Shown in pieces: positions 1 to 13,000 of a stretch of 64,000 bases of DNA. The position numbers and the translations under genes are program-made. The notes beneath the pieces were generated by a model. The model was not told the DNA's origin and ran no database searches. It saw only the letters and a program-made list of their open reading frames with translations. The stretch lies in NCBI GenBank assembly GCA_025084515.1, contig JAJAGP010000182.1:1-64000 (forward strand), written 5' to 3'. Origin of the DNA: Ancistrus triradiatus. Taxonomy: Eukaryota; Chordata; Actinopteri; Siluriformes; Loricariidae. The first letter of the stretch is position 1. The number at the start of each line of letters is the position of its first letter.

Positions 1-98
1 GTTGAAGGGTACCTATGATGAAAATTACAGACCTCACTCATCTTTCTAAGTAAGAGAATTTGCACAGTGGCTGACTAAATACTTTTTTTTGCCCCACT
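1..98. mobile_element. Tc1/mariner family A terminal fragment
   Basis: The sequence matches the terminal inverted repeat seen complete at 25428, 26941, 10715 and 11702, here in right-end orientation. It runs from the 'gaagtgtacctatgatgaaaattacag' type segment to a 'ttttgccccact' end. The final G of the usual CACTG end is missing and no TA follows, so the end is eroded. The rest of the element lies to the left of the window or is lost. Confidence 0.8.
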
Positions 99-108
99 AT
101 GTCAGTCA

Positions 109-206
109 ACTGGTAAACAGTAAAGTGCATTTTAATTCCATGCAACGTTGCAAAACGTGGAAAGGTTCAAGGGGGTGAATACTTATGCACTATTGTTGCT
201 ATATTA
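109..206. mobile_element. Tc1-like terminal fragment, different family
   Basis: A short piece resembling fish Tc1-like 3' ends ('aaggttcaagggggtgaatacttatgca'). It directly abuts the family A fragment, so two dead transposon ends lie side by side. The family call rests on memory of teleost repeats, and the start is approximate. Confidence 0.5.
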
Positions 207-805
207 CCAAATTATTTACTATGCAAATCCATTACCAAAGGTAGTGTCAATTCCTGAGTTGTTGATTTGAGCTATTCAGTTTTTCTGAGTTAGGTTGTTG
301 TTTTTTTAACATGGAGCTGGGTACATTCTAGTTTGGATTTCAGACAGTGCTTTTTGATTATACTGATTTAATGAGACTATTGGGTACATAATGGCAGCTA
401 ATAAATATGAGTTGTTTACCCCATAGTGTATACACAATTGCACTTAGCTTCATAACATTTCAAAACATCACAACCGAGGTGCAACTAGTTCCCATGGAAA
501 CTGTTTTGAAAATAAATTATTCTGTGACAACGTCTCAGTAAGTCAAGATAGATAAATATTAATTGAATACCTGATTGAGATATTTATGGAACTGTTACAC
601 ACTGATATTTTTATCAGAAGCTCGTACAGCACTTCCTGGGCCTCCCTCTGATGCAGAACCATGTCAAACCGCTCAACGTTAAAATTGCATCATGTAATGG
701 ATGAAACTGTTCTGCTATTATAATCTTAATATGTTTTTATAAGCAATTTTTTCTTAGAATATTACTGACTCTCAAATGGCTTTAAAAATAAGTGATACAT
801 GCACT
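207..805. other. AT-rich flank without recognised feature
   Basis: I see no exon, RNA gene or named repeat in this stretch. It lies beyond the 3' end of ptk7 if the gene ends near 5.1 kb. Confidence 0.4.
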
Positions 806-1450
806 CACTGAGCACTTTATTTGGAACATATGCACACCAACTCATTCATGCAATTATCTAAACAGTCAATCTTGGTGCAGCAGTGCAGAGAATAAAATCA
901 TGCAGATATGGGCCAGCAGTTTCATGTTCTCTTAAACCATCAAAATGGCGAAAAAGATGAGCAGTGATTTTGATTGTGGCATTATTGTAGGTGTTAGACT
1001 GATTAGAGTAGTACTGCTGTTGATCTATTGGGATTTTCATGCACAGCACTGTCTCGAGTTTATGCAAAAAAACTGCAAAAAGGAGAAAACATCCAAGGAA
1101 TGGCAGTTATGTGGACAGAACTACCTTGTGTATGATAGAAGTAACCAGAGAATGCCCAGAGTGGTTTGAGCTGACAGAAGAGCTACAGCATTACATAAAA
1201 CCGAACCTTGAGGTGGATGGGCTACAACACATGGCCATGTCAGGTCCCACTACTCTCTGGGAAGAACAGAACTTTGAGGCTGCAACGGCCATAGTCTCAC
1301 CAAAACTGTTCAGTTGAAGACTGGAAAAACATAGCCTGGTCTGATGAATCTCAAATCTCGATATCTAATGTAGGGACAGAATTTAGTGGCAACAGCATGA
1401 ACTCAGCCTGCCTGCAGAGCAGTGGTTTCTTAAAATTTAAAGGAGCAGTC
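806..1450 (+). mobile_element. Decayed Tc1-like element with transposase N-terminus
   Basis: The left part has the 'gagcactttattnggaaca' terminal sequence common in fish Tc1-like elements. It is followed by a degraded transposase start at 945 (MAKKMSSDFDCGIIVGVR). A second frame from 1039 continues with text similar to the usual HTH/linker region, including a degenerate 'CGQ' and 'SNQRMPR'. Frameshifts and stops break the reading, and the catalytic half is missing or unrecognisable. A piece of the same family lies at 4510-4925 in the opposite orientation. This is a fossil, not a functional transposase. Confidence 0.6.
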
Positions 1451-2357
1451 ACTCAAAACCAATTGTTCTGAAACAAACAGGGTAACAAGGGTACTGCTTT
1501 TGGTACTTTGACCGAAGCATGTTACAGACATTTAATTAAGACCCCAGGGAACTAACCTTTAGGAAAATATGTAACATATCAGCTTTAATATTATAAGGTA
1601 TACAGAGCGCTGACACACACCATCCAAAAGATGTTTTGGGAAATCGTTTCAATTGTGTAACTGTAAATGAAGACGACAGAAGCTGTATAAATTGGGAAGA
1701 GAAAAACAAAGACTCGGCCGTTGTGAACTCCATTATCCAGTCTTCAGTAAGAGAAGAGCAAGAAATACTCTGAAAGCAGCGCGAGAGTACAGAGCCATAT
1801 TTACATGGCAAAAGACTCCAAGGTCTAAATGCGTTCTTACAAAACAGGCAGTAAAACTCACTGGTGACTCATGAAGACAAGCCTGTGTTATACACTGAGT
1901 TTTCTATAATGTACTGGTTCTATCAAAACCAGTGCTAGGAGTAGAAAAATTGGACATTGGATGAGCATGTAAATATCGGCACCATTTTCAACCAGATTTA
2001 AAACTGAGATACAACATAGCTTTTGTACGTAATACTTAGCATTACTTGTTAATATCAGTAGGCTATATATAAGTTACAACACTAATAAGCCGATGTAAAA
2101 AGCTAAACACGTTGATCACAAGCAAAACACTGGCGAAGTGACGTTGGCGAAAAGAAACACCAAGCAATTGCGCCATCTACTGATAACATCACTAGCATAC
2201 AAAAGAGAAGTAGCAGATCCAGACTTGTGGTTCTGAAATTGGGAACTGAAAGCCTCAGGCGGTAATGACGTGATGACAGTAGCTAATCAGCTACTATTGT
2301 TATGTATTATTTAGCGAAGAGCCACGTCATGAACTAATGATTCAAAGTGTATTAGAA

Positions 2358-2560
2358 CAGTGGCGGAATGGTTAATGTACTGACAAAAAAGAGGACTCAA
2401 GACCCCTCACTGGCAAACTGCCAGTTTTGGGAAGTTGAGCAAACAAACAAGGCCATTAACCCACAGTTGCTTGAACTGTACCATATGTAGTTGTAAGATG
2501 CTCTATATAAGGGCATTTGCTAAATATTACACTCATATTGCAAAATATAAGTGTAAATAG
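2358..2560 (+). repeat. tRNA-derived SINE, old divergent copy
   Basis: A degenerate copy of the SINE seen better at 20145-20350. It shows 'ggcggaatggttaatgtactg', 'cattaacccacagttgcttgaactg' and the 3' 'agggcatttgctaaat' tail. Substitutions and small deletions mark it as older than the other copies. Confidence 0.6.
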
Positions 2561-3193
2561 TAGCATGTTAATATTTTCCTAACTTAAAGCCACATATTAG
2601 TACTTTCAACATGAATCTAGTGTGTAGTATTTGAAATGAAACATGTAAGTGTACAATTTATATAGTTATATTTATATAATCTGTCTGATGATTTATGTCA
2701 AATTTAATCACAAGACGTTTCTCCTAAAATTGCCTAAGGTGAAATAGAATTAAAGAAATGATAAATGGCTATTACTGAAACATGAAAAAATATCACAGTT
2801 TTATTTCCACATGATGTCAAGATGGCCTAAAGAATGTAAGGAGATATTAAGGAGATCTCCCATGTGTCTTTATTTTCCTATGGGACACCCCAGTAATATA
2901 TATCCACTTCAACTTTCTAATATGATTTGTCAGTGTCTATCACGCACATTACACAAGTCAGTACATGCAGCACGAAGGGAGGAGGCTGTATTGGGTAGAG
3001 GATTTGACAAGGACAAACATGCCTTGATCAGCAAGCACAGTGTAGTTAAAGCACTTTCAGTTTTGTAATCTTTATATACAGAAGCATACGGACTTGCTAG
3101 CTAGCAAACATGGTAATTAACTACAAGCCTAAATCAGAACTAAAATGAAATGGTACGGAAATTGAAAATAAAAAAAGTGTTTCTTACTTTTGA
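2561..3193. other. Intergenic stretch, no feature seen
   Basis: AT-rich sequence with short chance reading frames only. I see no splice-flanked conserved peptide or RNA gene. Confidence 0.4.
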
Positions 3194-4020
3194 CTTTTGT
3201 TTTATTTTGTTTCATTGCAGACAGAATGAACACAAGCTATTTCACGTTTTGTCTGCTCAACTTCATTTCATTTGTTAATATACATCCATTCCTGCATTTC
3301 AGGCCTGCAACACATTGCAATAAAAGTTGGGATGGTAAAGCATTTACTACTTTGTAATGTTGCCTTTCCCCCTCACAGCACGTAAAAGACATTTTGGTAC
3401 TGAGGATACCAAGCGATGAAGTGTTTCAGGTGTTATTTTGTGTCATTCTTCCTGCAAACACACAGTACAGGGTCGTCATTGTCACGTTTTTCAATTTAAA
3501 ATTCTCCACACATTCTCTCTTAGAGATAGGTCAGGACTGCAGACAGGCCAGTCCAGTACCTGTACCCTCCAAGTCTTTGTAATGTGTGCCACAGGTGATT
3601 TTGCATTGTCTTGTTAAAAAAGCATGAGAGTCCCAAAAAAAGATGTTATCTTATAGGCAGCATATGTTGCTGTAAAATATCAGTGTACTTCTCTGCATTG
3701 ATGCTGCCATTACAGAACTGTAAACTACCTTTGCCAAGGGCACTGACACCCCATACCATGACACGCCCTGACTTCTGGACTTGTTGCTGATAACAGTCTG
3801 GGTGGTCCTTTTCACCTTTAGTCCGAAGCACATGTCGTCTTCCAAAAAAGACACATGTCTGGACACATTTTAACTGTGTGATGGTCCATCCTAGATGACT
3901 CTAAGCATACAGTGTATGTAGTGGTTTAATATTATAAAATGGTCCCTGAGGGTAAATAAATTGCAGACGAATCTTATCAACTGGCAACTAAGTGTATGTT
4001 CACTTTTGGGATACATTTTC
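3194..4020 (-). mobile_element. Tc1/mariner relic ('aaaaagttggga' family)
   Basis: The right-hand text 'tccattcctgcatttcaggcctgcaacacattgcaa' is shared with 28488-28928 and marks one fish DNA-transposon family. On the minus strand, 3831-3646 encodes a transposase fragment with the catalytic-core motif GRVMVWGVSALGKGSLQF and INAEKYTDILQQHMLP, typical of Tc1-like DDE enzymes. Stops and frameshifts (two overlapping frames at 3646-3866) show it is dead. The boundaries are approximate because I could not identify both inverted repeats. Confidence 0.6.
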
Positions 4021-4509
4021 TGACTCATTTGTCGCTATACAAATTATGTCTGTCACCATCTACAGCAACCATCATTGAAACACTCACCAGACATTATATA
4101 CTGTAGGTAATGGACCATTCTCAGCACCATACTGATGCTGACATGGTTATGATAGTATGAGCGTTGTGCTGGTAAGACCCAGATTGCAAATATGGCCCAG
4201 TTATGGCAATAGTAAGTGTATTGTGGGCCAAATTAAGTCCAGCTGTTGCCGGCCACATTACATTTCATCACAGCATTCACACTCTGGGCTGTATGTAATG
4301 TATCATGGGTAATGTTAGAGCAGGATTTGCATTGCGGGCCAAATGTGGCCTGCTGGGTACAGTTCTAGCTGTGTACTAGCAGCCATATTCTGCTGAAATC
4401 ATCATCATCTCACCATCAATAGTAAATGTGGCCCAGAAATGGGACATCACTCATTTGGTAATGAAAAACATTGACATGGTCAGCATCAGTATTCAGTTAG
4501 GCTGTGGCA

Positions 4510-4925
4510 TTTAAACGATGCTCAAGAAAAATATCCCCACACCAGTACACCACCAGCGGCAGCCTGATCAGCTGATACGAGACAGGATGGATCCATGCTT
4601 TCATGTAGTTTATTCAGACACTACCATTAAAATGTTGCAACAGAAACAGCGACTCATCAGACCATGCAACGTTTTTCCAGTCTCCTATTGTCCAATTTTG
4701 GTCCGTGTAAATTATAGCCTCAAGTTACCTGTTCTTAGCTGACAGGAGTGACACCTGGTGTGGTCTTCTTTTGCAGTAGCCCATGTGTTTCAAGGTTCAA
4801 CATGTTGTGCATTCAGAAGTGCTATTTGCATACCTCGGTTGTAACGAGTGGTTATTTGCCACTTTACCTTCTCCTCTGACCCCTAGTATCGACAAGGCTT
4901 TTTCTATGTTAACCCTAGAGGTGGC
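4510..4925 (-). mobile_element. Tc1-like fragment, family of 806-1450
   Basis: The segments 'cgactcatcagaccatgcaacgtttttccagtc', 'gtttcaaggttcaacatgttgtgcattcagaagtgc' and 'cataCctcggttgtaacgagtggttatttg' belong to a common fish Tc1-like element in reverse orientation. The transposase reading is broken throughout. The assignment is from recall of the repeat family, not from a database search. Confidence 0.6.
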
Positions 4926-5148
4926 TGTGTGTTAAAATATTTTATAAAGTATTGATATGACAATATATAAATATTAAGTCTGTTATTGCTATATTCTACA
5001 TTGCAATGCATACTACACAGGTTCTTCTCCGTGTTGACTTGATCCCTTGGGACTGTAGAGTATTTGAATACTGATTGTTACAGCCCTGTAATCGCAACCA
5101 CACAGAGCTCAGTAAGTTCATACAAACTGTTTTTTACAAAGGTGAATG

Positions 5149-5154
5149 TTTAAT
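5149..5154 (-). terminator. Candidate ptk7 polyadenylation signal (ATTAAA)
   Basis: Plus-strand tttaat reads ATTAAA on the minus strand. It is followed on that strand by an A-rich stretch and then T/G-rich sequence ('gtttgtatg', 'ctctgtgtgg'), the usual layout around a cleavage site. This would give a 3' UTR of about 2.3 kb. An alternative AATAAA lies at 6905-6900, which would give about 0.55 kb. Neither can be chosen without transcript data. Confidence 0.25.
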
Positions 5155-6682
5155 GAGAGCAGCATACAATGTGATTATTGTGACCTTTGTTAAGGTAGAC
5201 TAATAAAATGCAATCTAGGTGATGCCTAACACATACTTATAAAAAAGGCATGGACCATGTATTCATTCATAGAAAAAAATGACCATCATATGAAAAGATA
5301 TAAACAGCTATAAAAAAAGAAGCCACTGTACTGAATAGAAATAGGAAAAAAAAACAAATTATACTGTAAATAATCCTTCATGTTCTAGGCACTTGTGGTC
5401 GGTGGAGCTGATAGCAACCACTGAAACTCCCAGCTGCCCATGTTGTCAGCCTACAACATTTATCAAACTGTAAAATAAGACTAATATGTAATAGTATAAA
5501 AGGATCTCAGAGTACCTTTCCATTAAAAAAAAACATATAAAAAGACAGAACCTCCATCATAAATACAGGCTCACCAACGTCCTTCTACGGCAAAATAAAC
5601 TATAATATAAAACAAGATCTGAAGAGAAGTTAGTGCATGATCTCTGCATTCATGAACATTACAGGGACTTTTGCTAAGCGGTATTACAGTGAGGAGGTTA
5701 TAAATGTGGCTATGCAGGAAACTTGAATACACAGTTCATCATGGCTTTAGGCGCATAGGCAGTAAGATCTATTGCAAGTCCTCTCAGGCTGAATATTATT
5801 GTCCCATACGAGCACCACAATTTAAAAAGGTAAATAATAAAAAATATTTCATTGAGCACACTCGTAATAATACCTCTCACTTGCCTTTCACTCATACACA
5901 CACTCACTGACTGTCTCTACTGTATTCTGATTCTATAGTTTCTTTCAATTCCTAGAACACTGATGCAGAGTCCAGAGCTTAGAACCACAAGTAACAGGAC
6001 ATCGGAGTTCATGGCAAAACTGGCTCTGATTGATTTATATACTGGTCTTGCATTAAAAGGATTCACACACACACACATTCTGACACACTATACGAACAGC
6101 AACTTCAAGTCCTTGAGCCGAGCTTAAGGCTAGGTCCTCGAGCACATTTTTGGCATCAGTCAAAAACATACCATACAAAAATCTGAGATCTAAAAATTTT
6201 GTGGATGGCATGACGGTGCAGCAGACAGGGTTTGGTTCCACACAGCCCCAACAGTAAGTGTCTGAATGTTATATGCTGTTTGTACAAAATATGGCATGTT
6301 CTGTCCTTAACCATGTGGGGTTCCACAAGTGTGATCATACCTACCAATAATGTCAGTAGGCGGACAGGATGCTTTAAATTGCTCTAGGTTTAAGCGAGTG
6401 AGAAAAAAGATGTGTGCATAGCTATGGACTGGTACCCTACCCAGATTGTGTTTCTGGGTCCTTGGTCCAACTGCCACCCTAATCTATGTGAACGAGTTAT
6501 TGAAGATGATTGAATGCAAGTACGTAAGTTTTAAAATGGTATACGGATAATTTTATGCATGTAGTAAAAATATCATCAGCATTTAATGCTTTCACTTCTC
6601 ATATCGATGATCATCTCTAACATACACTATCACAGTACGTACGACAAGCACACCACAATTGGAATTGTTACTATTTATATAT

Positions 6683-6890
6683 TGTGGGACTGTGGTGGCC
6701 TGGCGGTTAAAGAACTGGAGTCTGGACCTTAAGATTCAGGGCTCAAATCCTACCTCGGCCAAGCTGCCACGGTTGGGTCCTTGAGCAAGCCCTTAACCCA
6801 AAATTGCTTGCATTGTAAGATTGTACCAGTTGTAAGTAGCTTTGGATAAGGATGTCTGCTAAATGCTGTGAATACACTGTGTATTATTAA
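6683..6890 (+). repeat. tRNA-derived SINE
   Basis: It shows the 5' tRNA-like head 'gggactgtggtggcctggcggttaaagaactgg', a B-box-like 'gctcaaatcc', the 'ccaagctgccacggttgggtcc' body and the 3' 'ggataaggatgtctgctaaatg' tail. It is in plus orientation, opposite to ptk7, and would fall inside the 3' UTR if the transcript ends near 5.1 kb. Confidence 0.8.
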
Positions 6891-7284
6891 GTACCTGTTT
6901 TTATTCTGAGATGTCATTGTGTTTCTCAACAACGTGGAACAACAAACGTCACTGCACTTTCTGACCAATGCCAAAACTGCCCTTGTGAACATAGCCCAAG
7001 AATATTGTTGAGTCCAGCAGTGGCATTTGCCAGCTCTTGGGTTTTGTCCCGATCGGGTTAGGATTGTCCTGCGCCACCAGAGGTGAAAAATCAAGTTCAA
7101 TCGACGTACCCCTCGAAGAGGTAGCTCCTAGACTGCCCGTGGCTTCAGCATTGAAGAACAGGAAGATCCAGGGATGAAAAGAGACACGGCAGAAGATCAA
7201 AAGCATAAACAGGCCATTGAAGGGACAGCAGGTGTCCTTTAATGCCACAGTTAAGGCAGATAAAACTCTCAGGGGCCCTCACAT

Positions 7285-7310
7285 GCGCGCGCACACACAC
7301 ACACACACAC
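7285..7310. repeat. (CA)n microsatellite
   Basis: An alternating GC/CA run downstream of the ptk7 stop codon, in the probable 3' UTR. Confidence 0.9.
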
Positions 7311-7462
7311 TAATACCAAATAACTGTCCTTGAAACAGCGTCTCTGTTTTTGTATCTCATACACACTTTGCTCCCTGAAATGAGGGGACCCAATCTGAGC
7401 AAGTCTGTGATTGTAGCAGAGCAGAACAGTTCAGGTGGGAATGCAGTGAAGAGCAGATGTCC

Positions 7463-7623
7463 TCACACCTTGCTGTCCAGTGGAATCTCCTCCAGAGCCT
7501 GGACCAGCTCGCTGAATGATGGTCGCTCTTTGGGACTGGGCGTCCAGCAGCGGCTCATCAGTTTGTAAACTTTAGATGGACAGGAATCAGGAGCAGAAAG
7601 CTTCAGCGTGCCAGCCTGAAGAC
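7463..7623 (-). CDS. ptk7: ptk7 last coding exon (kinase C-lobe end and stop)
   Basis: The exon reads LQAGTLKLSAPDSCPSKVYK, then LMSRCWTPSPKERPSFSELV, and ends with the PTK7-like tail DSKV followed by TGA at 7465-7463. Human PTK7 ends in DSKP. The CW...P..RP motif is the conserved end of the kinase C-lobe. The acceptor AG is at 7625-7624. It joins in phase 1 to the previous exon, completing a Gly codon. Confidence 0.95.
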
Positions 7624-9994
7624 CTGTTACACCAAAGAGTTTGTGGGATCAGATCAATGGCAAATTCTTACTTTCTGTTTTCATGACTGGTCTTGAAAAC
7701 TCATGCATCACAAAAAAATGTTGGTTTTGGGAGATAAAAGATGAGCTTCATATTGCAACAGATCTGTTTTCAAACAAAACCTTTCATATCATGGAAATGA
7801 GCGAATGGCTAATTTTGTTGTCATTACCACACTTGTTACAAATTACAAATTGAAGCACATTTGGTAGCAATTACAGCTTCCAGTCTTCTTGGGTATGATG
7901 GCACAAGGTTTGCACACCTGGATGTGAGGATTTTCTGCCATTCTTCTCTACAGACCCTCTCATGCTCTGTCAGGTTGTATTGGGTTCAAATCAGGGTTCT
8001 GGCTGGGCCACTCAAGAACATTCACAGAGCTGTCCCTAAGTCAGTCCTATGTTGTCTTGGCTGTGTGCTGAGGGACATGTTGTGGGAAGGTAAACCTTCA
8101 ACTAAGGCCAGAGCGCTCTGAATCAGGTTTTCATTAACGCTGTCAACTCTGACGAGTCTCCCTTTCCCAGCCACTTAAAAACACTCCCACACCATGACAC
8201 TGCCACCACCATGTGTGATGACCAGTGTCTGGTTTCCTCCAGACATGACGCTTAGAACTGAGGCCAAAAAGTTAAATCTTGGTTTCATCAGACCAGAGAA
8301 TCTTGTTGCTCACAGTCTGAGAATCCTTTAGGTGCTTTTTTGCAAACTCCAGAAGGGCTTTCGTGTGTCTTTTACTGAGGAGAAGCTTCTGTTTGGCCGC
8401 TCTGCCATACAGCCCAGATTGGTGGAATGATGCAGTAATAGTTGACCTTCTGGAAGTTTTCCTCCCATTTGCAATCAGAATCTTTGGAGATCAGTCAGAG
8501 TAACCATTGGAAGCGTCTCTTTCCAAGGCCATTCTCCACTGATTACTTAGTTTGACCAGCTCTGGGGAGAGTTCTGGTTGTTCCAAACTTTTCCATTTAA
8601 GAAGTAAGGAATGGGAGGAAGCCAAAGCTAAATTTCAAGTGTCATAACAAAGGGTCTGAATACTTATGTCTATGGAAACTTTTATTTTTTTCCTTTTTAA
8701 TAAATTTGCAAAAAATTCTAAAATAATTCACTTTCTTCTTATGGAGTACTGAGTGCAGAATGATGGGGAAAACTTTTTTATTATTATTTATTTTACTTAA
8801 TTATTGTTGGTAATATAACTTGACAAACTAAGTAACTGAAATTGTCATTCAGAAAAAAATATAATAAAACCTACTCATTTACTTCATAAAACATGGCAAT
8901 TTACTTATTGTGATGACTGTCTGAAACTGACTTAATTAATTTAAATGAATACAACTTGTAAACTAAATATAATTAAATACCATTTGCTTAATATTCAGTG
9001 TTCCTGTAGGATTTTTTTCAGCAACGTTGGAGTCATGAAGCGCCTCCCTGCGATGGGCTTTACGTTACACTGTGAACATTATTTTCAACTATCTTAACAA
9101 TAGTTAATCTACCTTTCTCTCATCTGTCCTCTCTGTCTTCTCCCTCTCCACTTTCTGCATCCTTAGTTTCAAATTAAAAGCCCCCTGCAGAGTTTGGCAA
9201 TTTCATAAAGTTCTGAAGCAGTGCGGCAATAATTTTTATATTGTAGCTGATATATGCAGCAGAAACACTGATATTTTTACAAATGTTAAATTTCATGGTA
9301 AGTACATTGTACTTAATACTGACAAGTAAGTTGCACTTGATATTACAGCAGTAAAACTTAAAGTACTAGTGTAAACTGTTACCAGGATTTTTCCCAAGTA
9401 AATCCTACAAGTATTTTTCAGTGTATTTATTAACACATTTCAAATTAGCTATGAGGACTATGATGTAAAACAGTGCAAGCCAACTGCATACAAAATGTCA
9501 GTAAGGTATATGAAAAATGAAATAAGATGCGATTTATTTATCTGTAATTATCAATGTAGTATGTTAATATTAATGATTAGTATTAGAGAACATTTATAAA
9601 ATAAAAGTACATTTGTATAAAAATAAATATTGGGCATTAGGCATCTTGACACATCTTGGGACGTTATTATGTCTATGGACATGTCTTAAAGGCGTCTTCA
9701 GTTCTTATGACATGGCTCAAGCTGTCTTAAGACATATCTCAAGACATGGTGATGGATGGGTATGTTAATCACGTGGGTGTGTGTATGTGTGTGTGTGCAC
9801 GTGTTTACTCTCTTACCTTCAAGTACCTCGTCATGGCTGAGTGTGGAGTACGGCAGCTCACCATGACTGAACACTTCCCACATCATCACACCAAATGCCC
9901 AGACGTCCGATTTGGTGGAAAAGTCAGCATCAAAGACAGACTCTGCAGGCATCCAGCGCAGTGGGATCAACATCTGCCTGTAGTGGTAATACTC

Positions 9995-10038
<44 letters not shown>

Positions 10039-13000
10039 ACACACACACAGAAATGCAGACAGGGATACAATCAATTATTAATTTTATTAATTTATTTAGC
10101 ATTGTTTCTACTTTTTAGTTTCTAGTTTTAGTTTCTTTCACCTTCTACTAGGTAGCCCAGTCTGTAGCTGATCAGTTCATTTGGAACAAAATGGAAGTTA
10201 CAGATTTAGCCTGAAGGTTGGTTGTGTTTAACCTTTTCATTTTGTTTAGTTTTAATATTGATCCAGAAGATCCCTTGCTTACACTGTACTGTATAAACAC
10301 TACATTGGCAAACAACCAAGCTGTCATCACCTGTCCAAGTGCAGCGTGGGTTTTTTCAGCATACCTGTCATAGACGTCCTTGCTTAGACCAAGTGCTGAA
10401 ATCTTGACATGTCTCTCTCCACTAATCAGGCAGTTCCGTGCCGCCAGATCCTTATGGACAAATCGCTGGTTGGACAGGTGTTCCATTCCAGCAGCCACTT
10501 GGGCACAGATGGACATCTGAAAAGAAAGACAGATCTGAGCAAAGAGAGGTGGCAGGACCTGATAAATTACTGATAAATATAATGACAGCAGACAAATCAT
10601 TGCCTTACTTCTGTTTTGGTACTTATGGATTGTGGTTTGCTTGTTGATATCCTCAAGAACTGTTTGAGATCACCCTGCAAAGAAGATAGTGAAACATTAG
10701 ATACGTATGATATACAGTGGGGCAAAAAGTATTTAGTCAGCCACTGATTGTGCAAGTTATCCTACTTAGAAAGATGAGTGAGGTCTGTAATTTTAATCCT
10801 AGGTACACTTCAACTATGAGAGACAAAATTAGAAAAAGAATCCAGGAAATCACATTGTACAATTTTTAAAGAATTTAATTGTAAATCATGGTGGAAGATA
10901 AATATTTGGTCACCCACAAAAAAGCAAGATTTCTGGCTTTCACAGACCTGTAACTTCTTCTTTAAGAAGCTCTTCTGTCCTCCACTCGTTACCTGTATTA
11001 ATGGCACCTGTTTGATCTCATTAACTGTATAAAAGACTCCGGTCCACAGCCTCAAACAATCAGACTCCAAACTCAACCATGGCCAAGACCAAAGAGCTGA
11101 TGAAGGACACCAGGAAGAAAGTTGTAGACCTGCACCAGACTGGGAAGAGTGAATCTACAATAGGCAAGCAGGTTGGTGTGAATAAATCAACTATGGGAGC
11201 AACTGTAAGACATACAAGACCATTGATAATCTCCCTCAATCTGGGGCTCCACGCAAGATCTCATCCCGTGGAGTCAAAATGATCATGGGAACGATGAGCA
11301 GAAATCCCAGAATTAGAAATCAGAATTACACGGCGGGAGAAATATCATGTGGCCAGATGAAACCAAAACAGAACTTTTTAGTAAAAGCTCAAGTCGCCGT
11401 GTTTGGAGGAAGAAGAATGCTGAGTTGCATCATACCTACTGTGAAGCATGGGGGTGGAAACATCATGCTTTGGGGCTGTTTTTCTGCAAAGGGAACAGGA
11501 CGACTGATCCGTGTTAAGGGAAGAATGAATGGGGAAATGTATCGTGAGATTTTAAGCACAATGTGATTTCCTGGATTTTTTTTCTCATTTTGTCTCTCAT
11601 AGTTGAAGTGTACCTATGATGAAAATTACAGACTTCTGTCATCTTTCTAAGTAGGAGAACTTGCACAATCAGTGGCTGACTAAATACTTTTTTGCCCCAC
11701 TGTACATTAAAAGTAGACTCCATCACATTCTATAATGTTTCTATAAAAGTGTGAGGATGTGGTATGACAGTGGTACTTTTTGTCTTGCATCACCCTATAA
11801 AAAAGTGGTCAAGACCCTGCTCTTTCCATCAGACTGATTTGACAGCATACTGTCATGGCTAACCTACCTCAAGCATTAACCTTGCCATAGATCGGAAAGC
11901 AGAAGCTAAAATGCAACAATCTTAATTGTTAACAACAAGTAGTACAATGCAAAAACAACCAAACAAAATAAATAAACAAACCAATAAATAAATAAATGTG
12001 GTCGAAGTACGCATCAGACATTTAGATCATACATGGGCCACTGGCATGTCAGAGCAGCCTCTTCCATTTGGAGGAACAGTAAGGAAATATTCAATTGTGC
12101 ATATCTAGCCTGCTGAATAGTTTTAAGAGTGATATATTTAAATGTTAAAAACTTGTTAAAAAATGTTAAAAAAGTGTTGAATACATTCAAACAGAAAATC
12201 ATTTTGTTACCCCTCCCATTGTTTTTGCCAAAAACCGCTGTGGTATGATAACAATATGTATCTGTGGTAGTTCTATACATGCAGGTGCAATAATGAAGCC
12301 TTTTTTTTTTTTTTACCAGTTCTACATATTCGAGGATCATGTAGTGTGGTTCTGTGTCTCTGCAGAGGCCGAGCAGTCGCACAACGTTGGTGTGATTCAG
12401 TTTGCCGAACATCTCGGCCTGACGTTTGAACTCCGCTTGTGAGAGCTCGTCCCTGCTCTGCAGACTCTTCACCAGAACCACCGTCTGCTCCTCGCCCTCC
12501 TCGATCCCCTGCGCTTTGGCCAAGAACACCTCCCCAAACTGCCCTTTACCTGCACAGACACACATACAACAACAGAAGTTATTACAAGTGTAGAGTGAGC
12601 TAAGAGTGTATTAATCATGTGTTAGCATCTGTGTAATAGTGAACTGACCCAATGTAGTGATAGCCTGTAAGTCTGCTCTGGGAAAGTGGAACTTGTCCAT
12701 ATTGCTACGATGTTTCTCAGTGGTGGCTACGGTCTCCAGGTTAGTAAGTGCCACTTCCTCCTGGATCTCAGCCGTAGTTTGGCCGTTCTGCTGCACAGCG
12801 CCACCTAGTGGGAAATACAAACATGACAGGTTACACATACTCCTATCTGAAGTAAACGTACTATCTGAATCAGCAGTGGACACCTCGGTTCTCGACCACC
12901 TCAGAACTCGTTGAATTCGGTTGTCTATGAGTTTTGACCAGAAAAATTTGTCTCAGTTCTCGTACTTTGCTTGGTACTCTGCACACTCGCTTAAACTTGT

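Noticed and set aside
1039..1317. 92-codon frame as a host gene
   Set aside because: It continues the Tc1-like transposase relic in a shifted frame and has no splice context.
9698..10102. 134-codon minus-strand frame taken as one gene
   Set aside because: Only 9817-9995 is a real ptk7 exon. The rest is intron and microsatellite.
12014..12565. 183-codon minus-strand frame
   Set aside because: Only 12317-12549 is exon. The continuation after EYVEL crosses a GTAAAA donor into intron.
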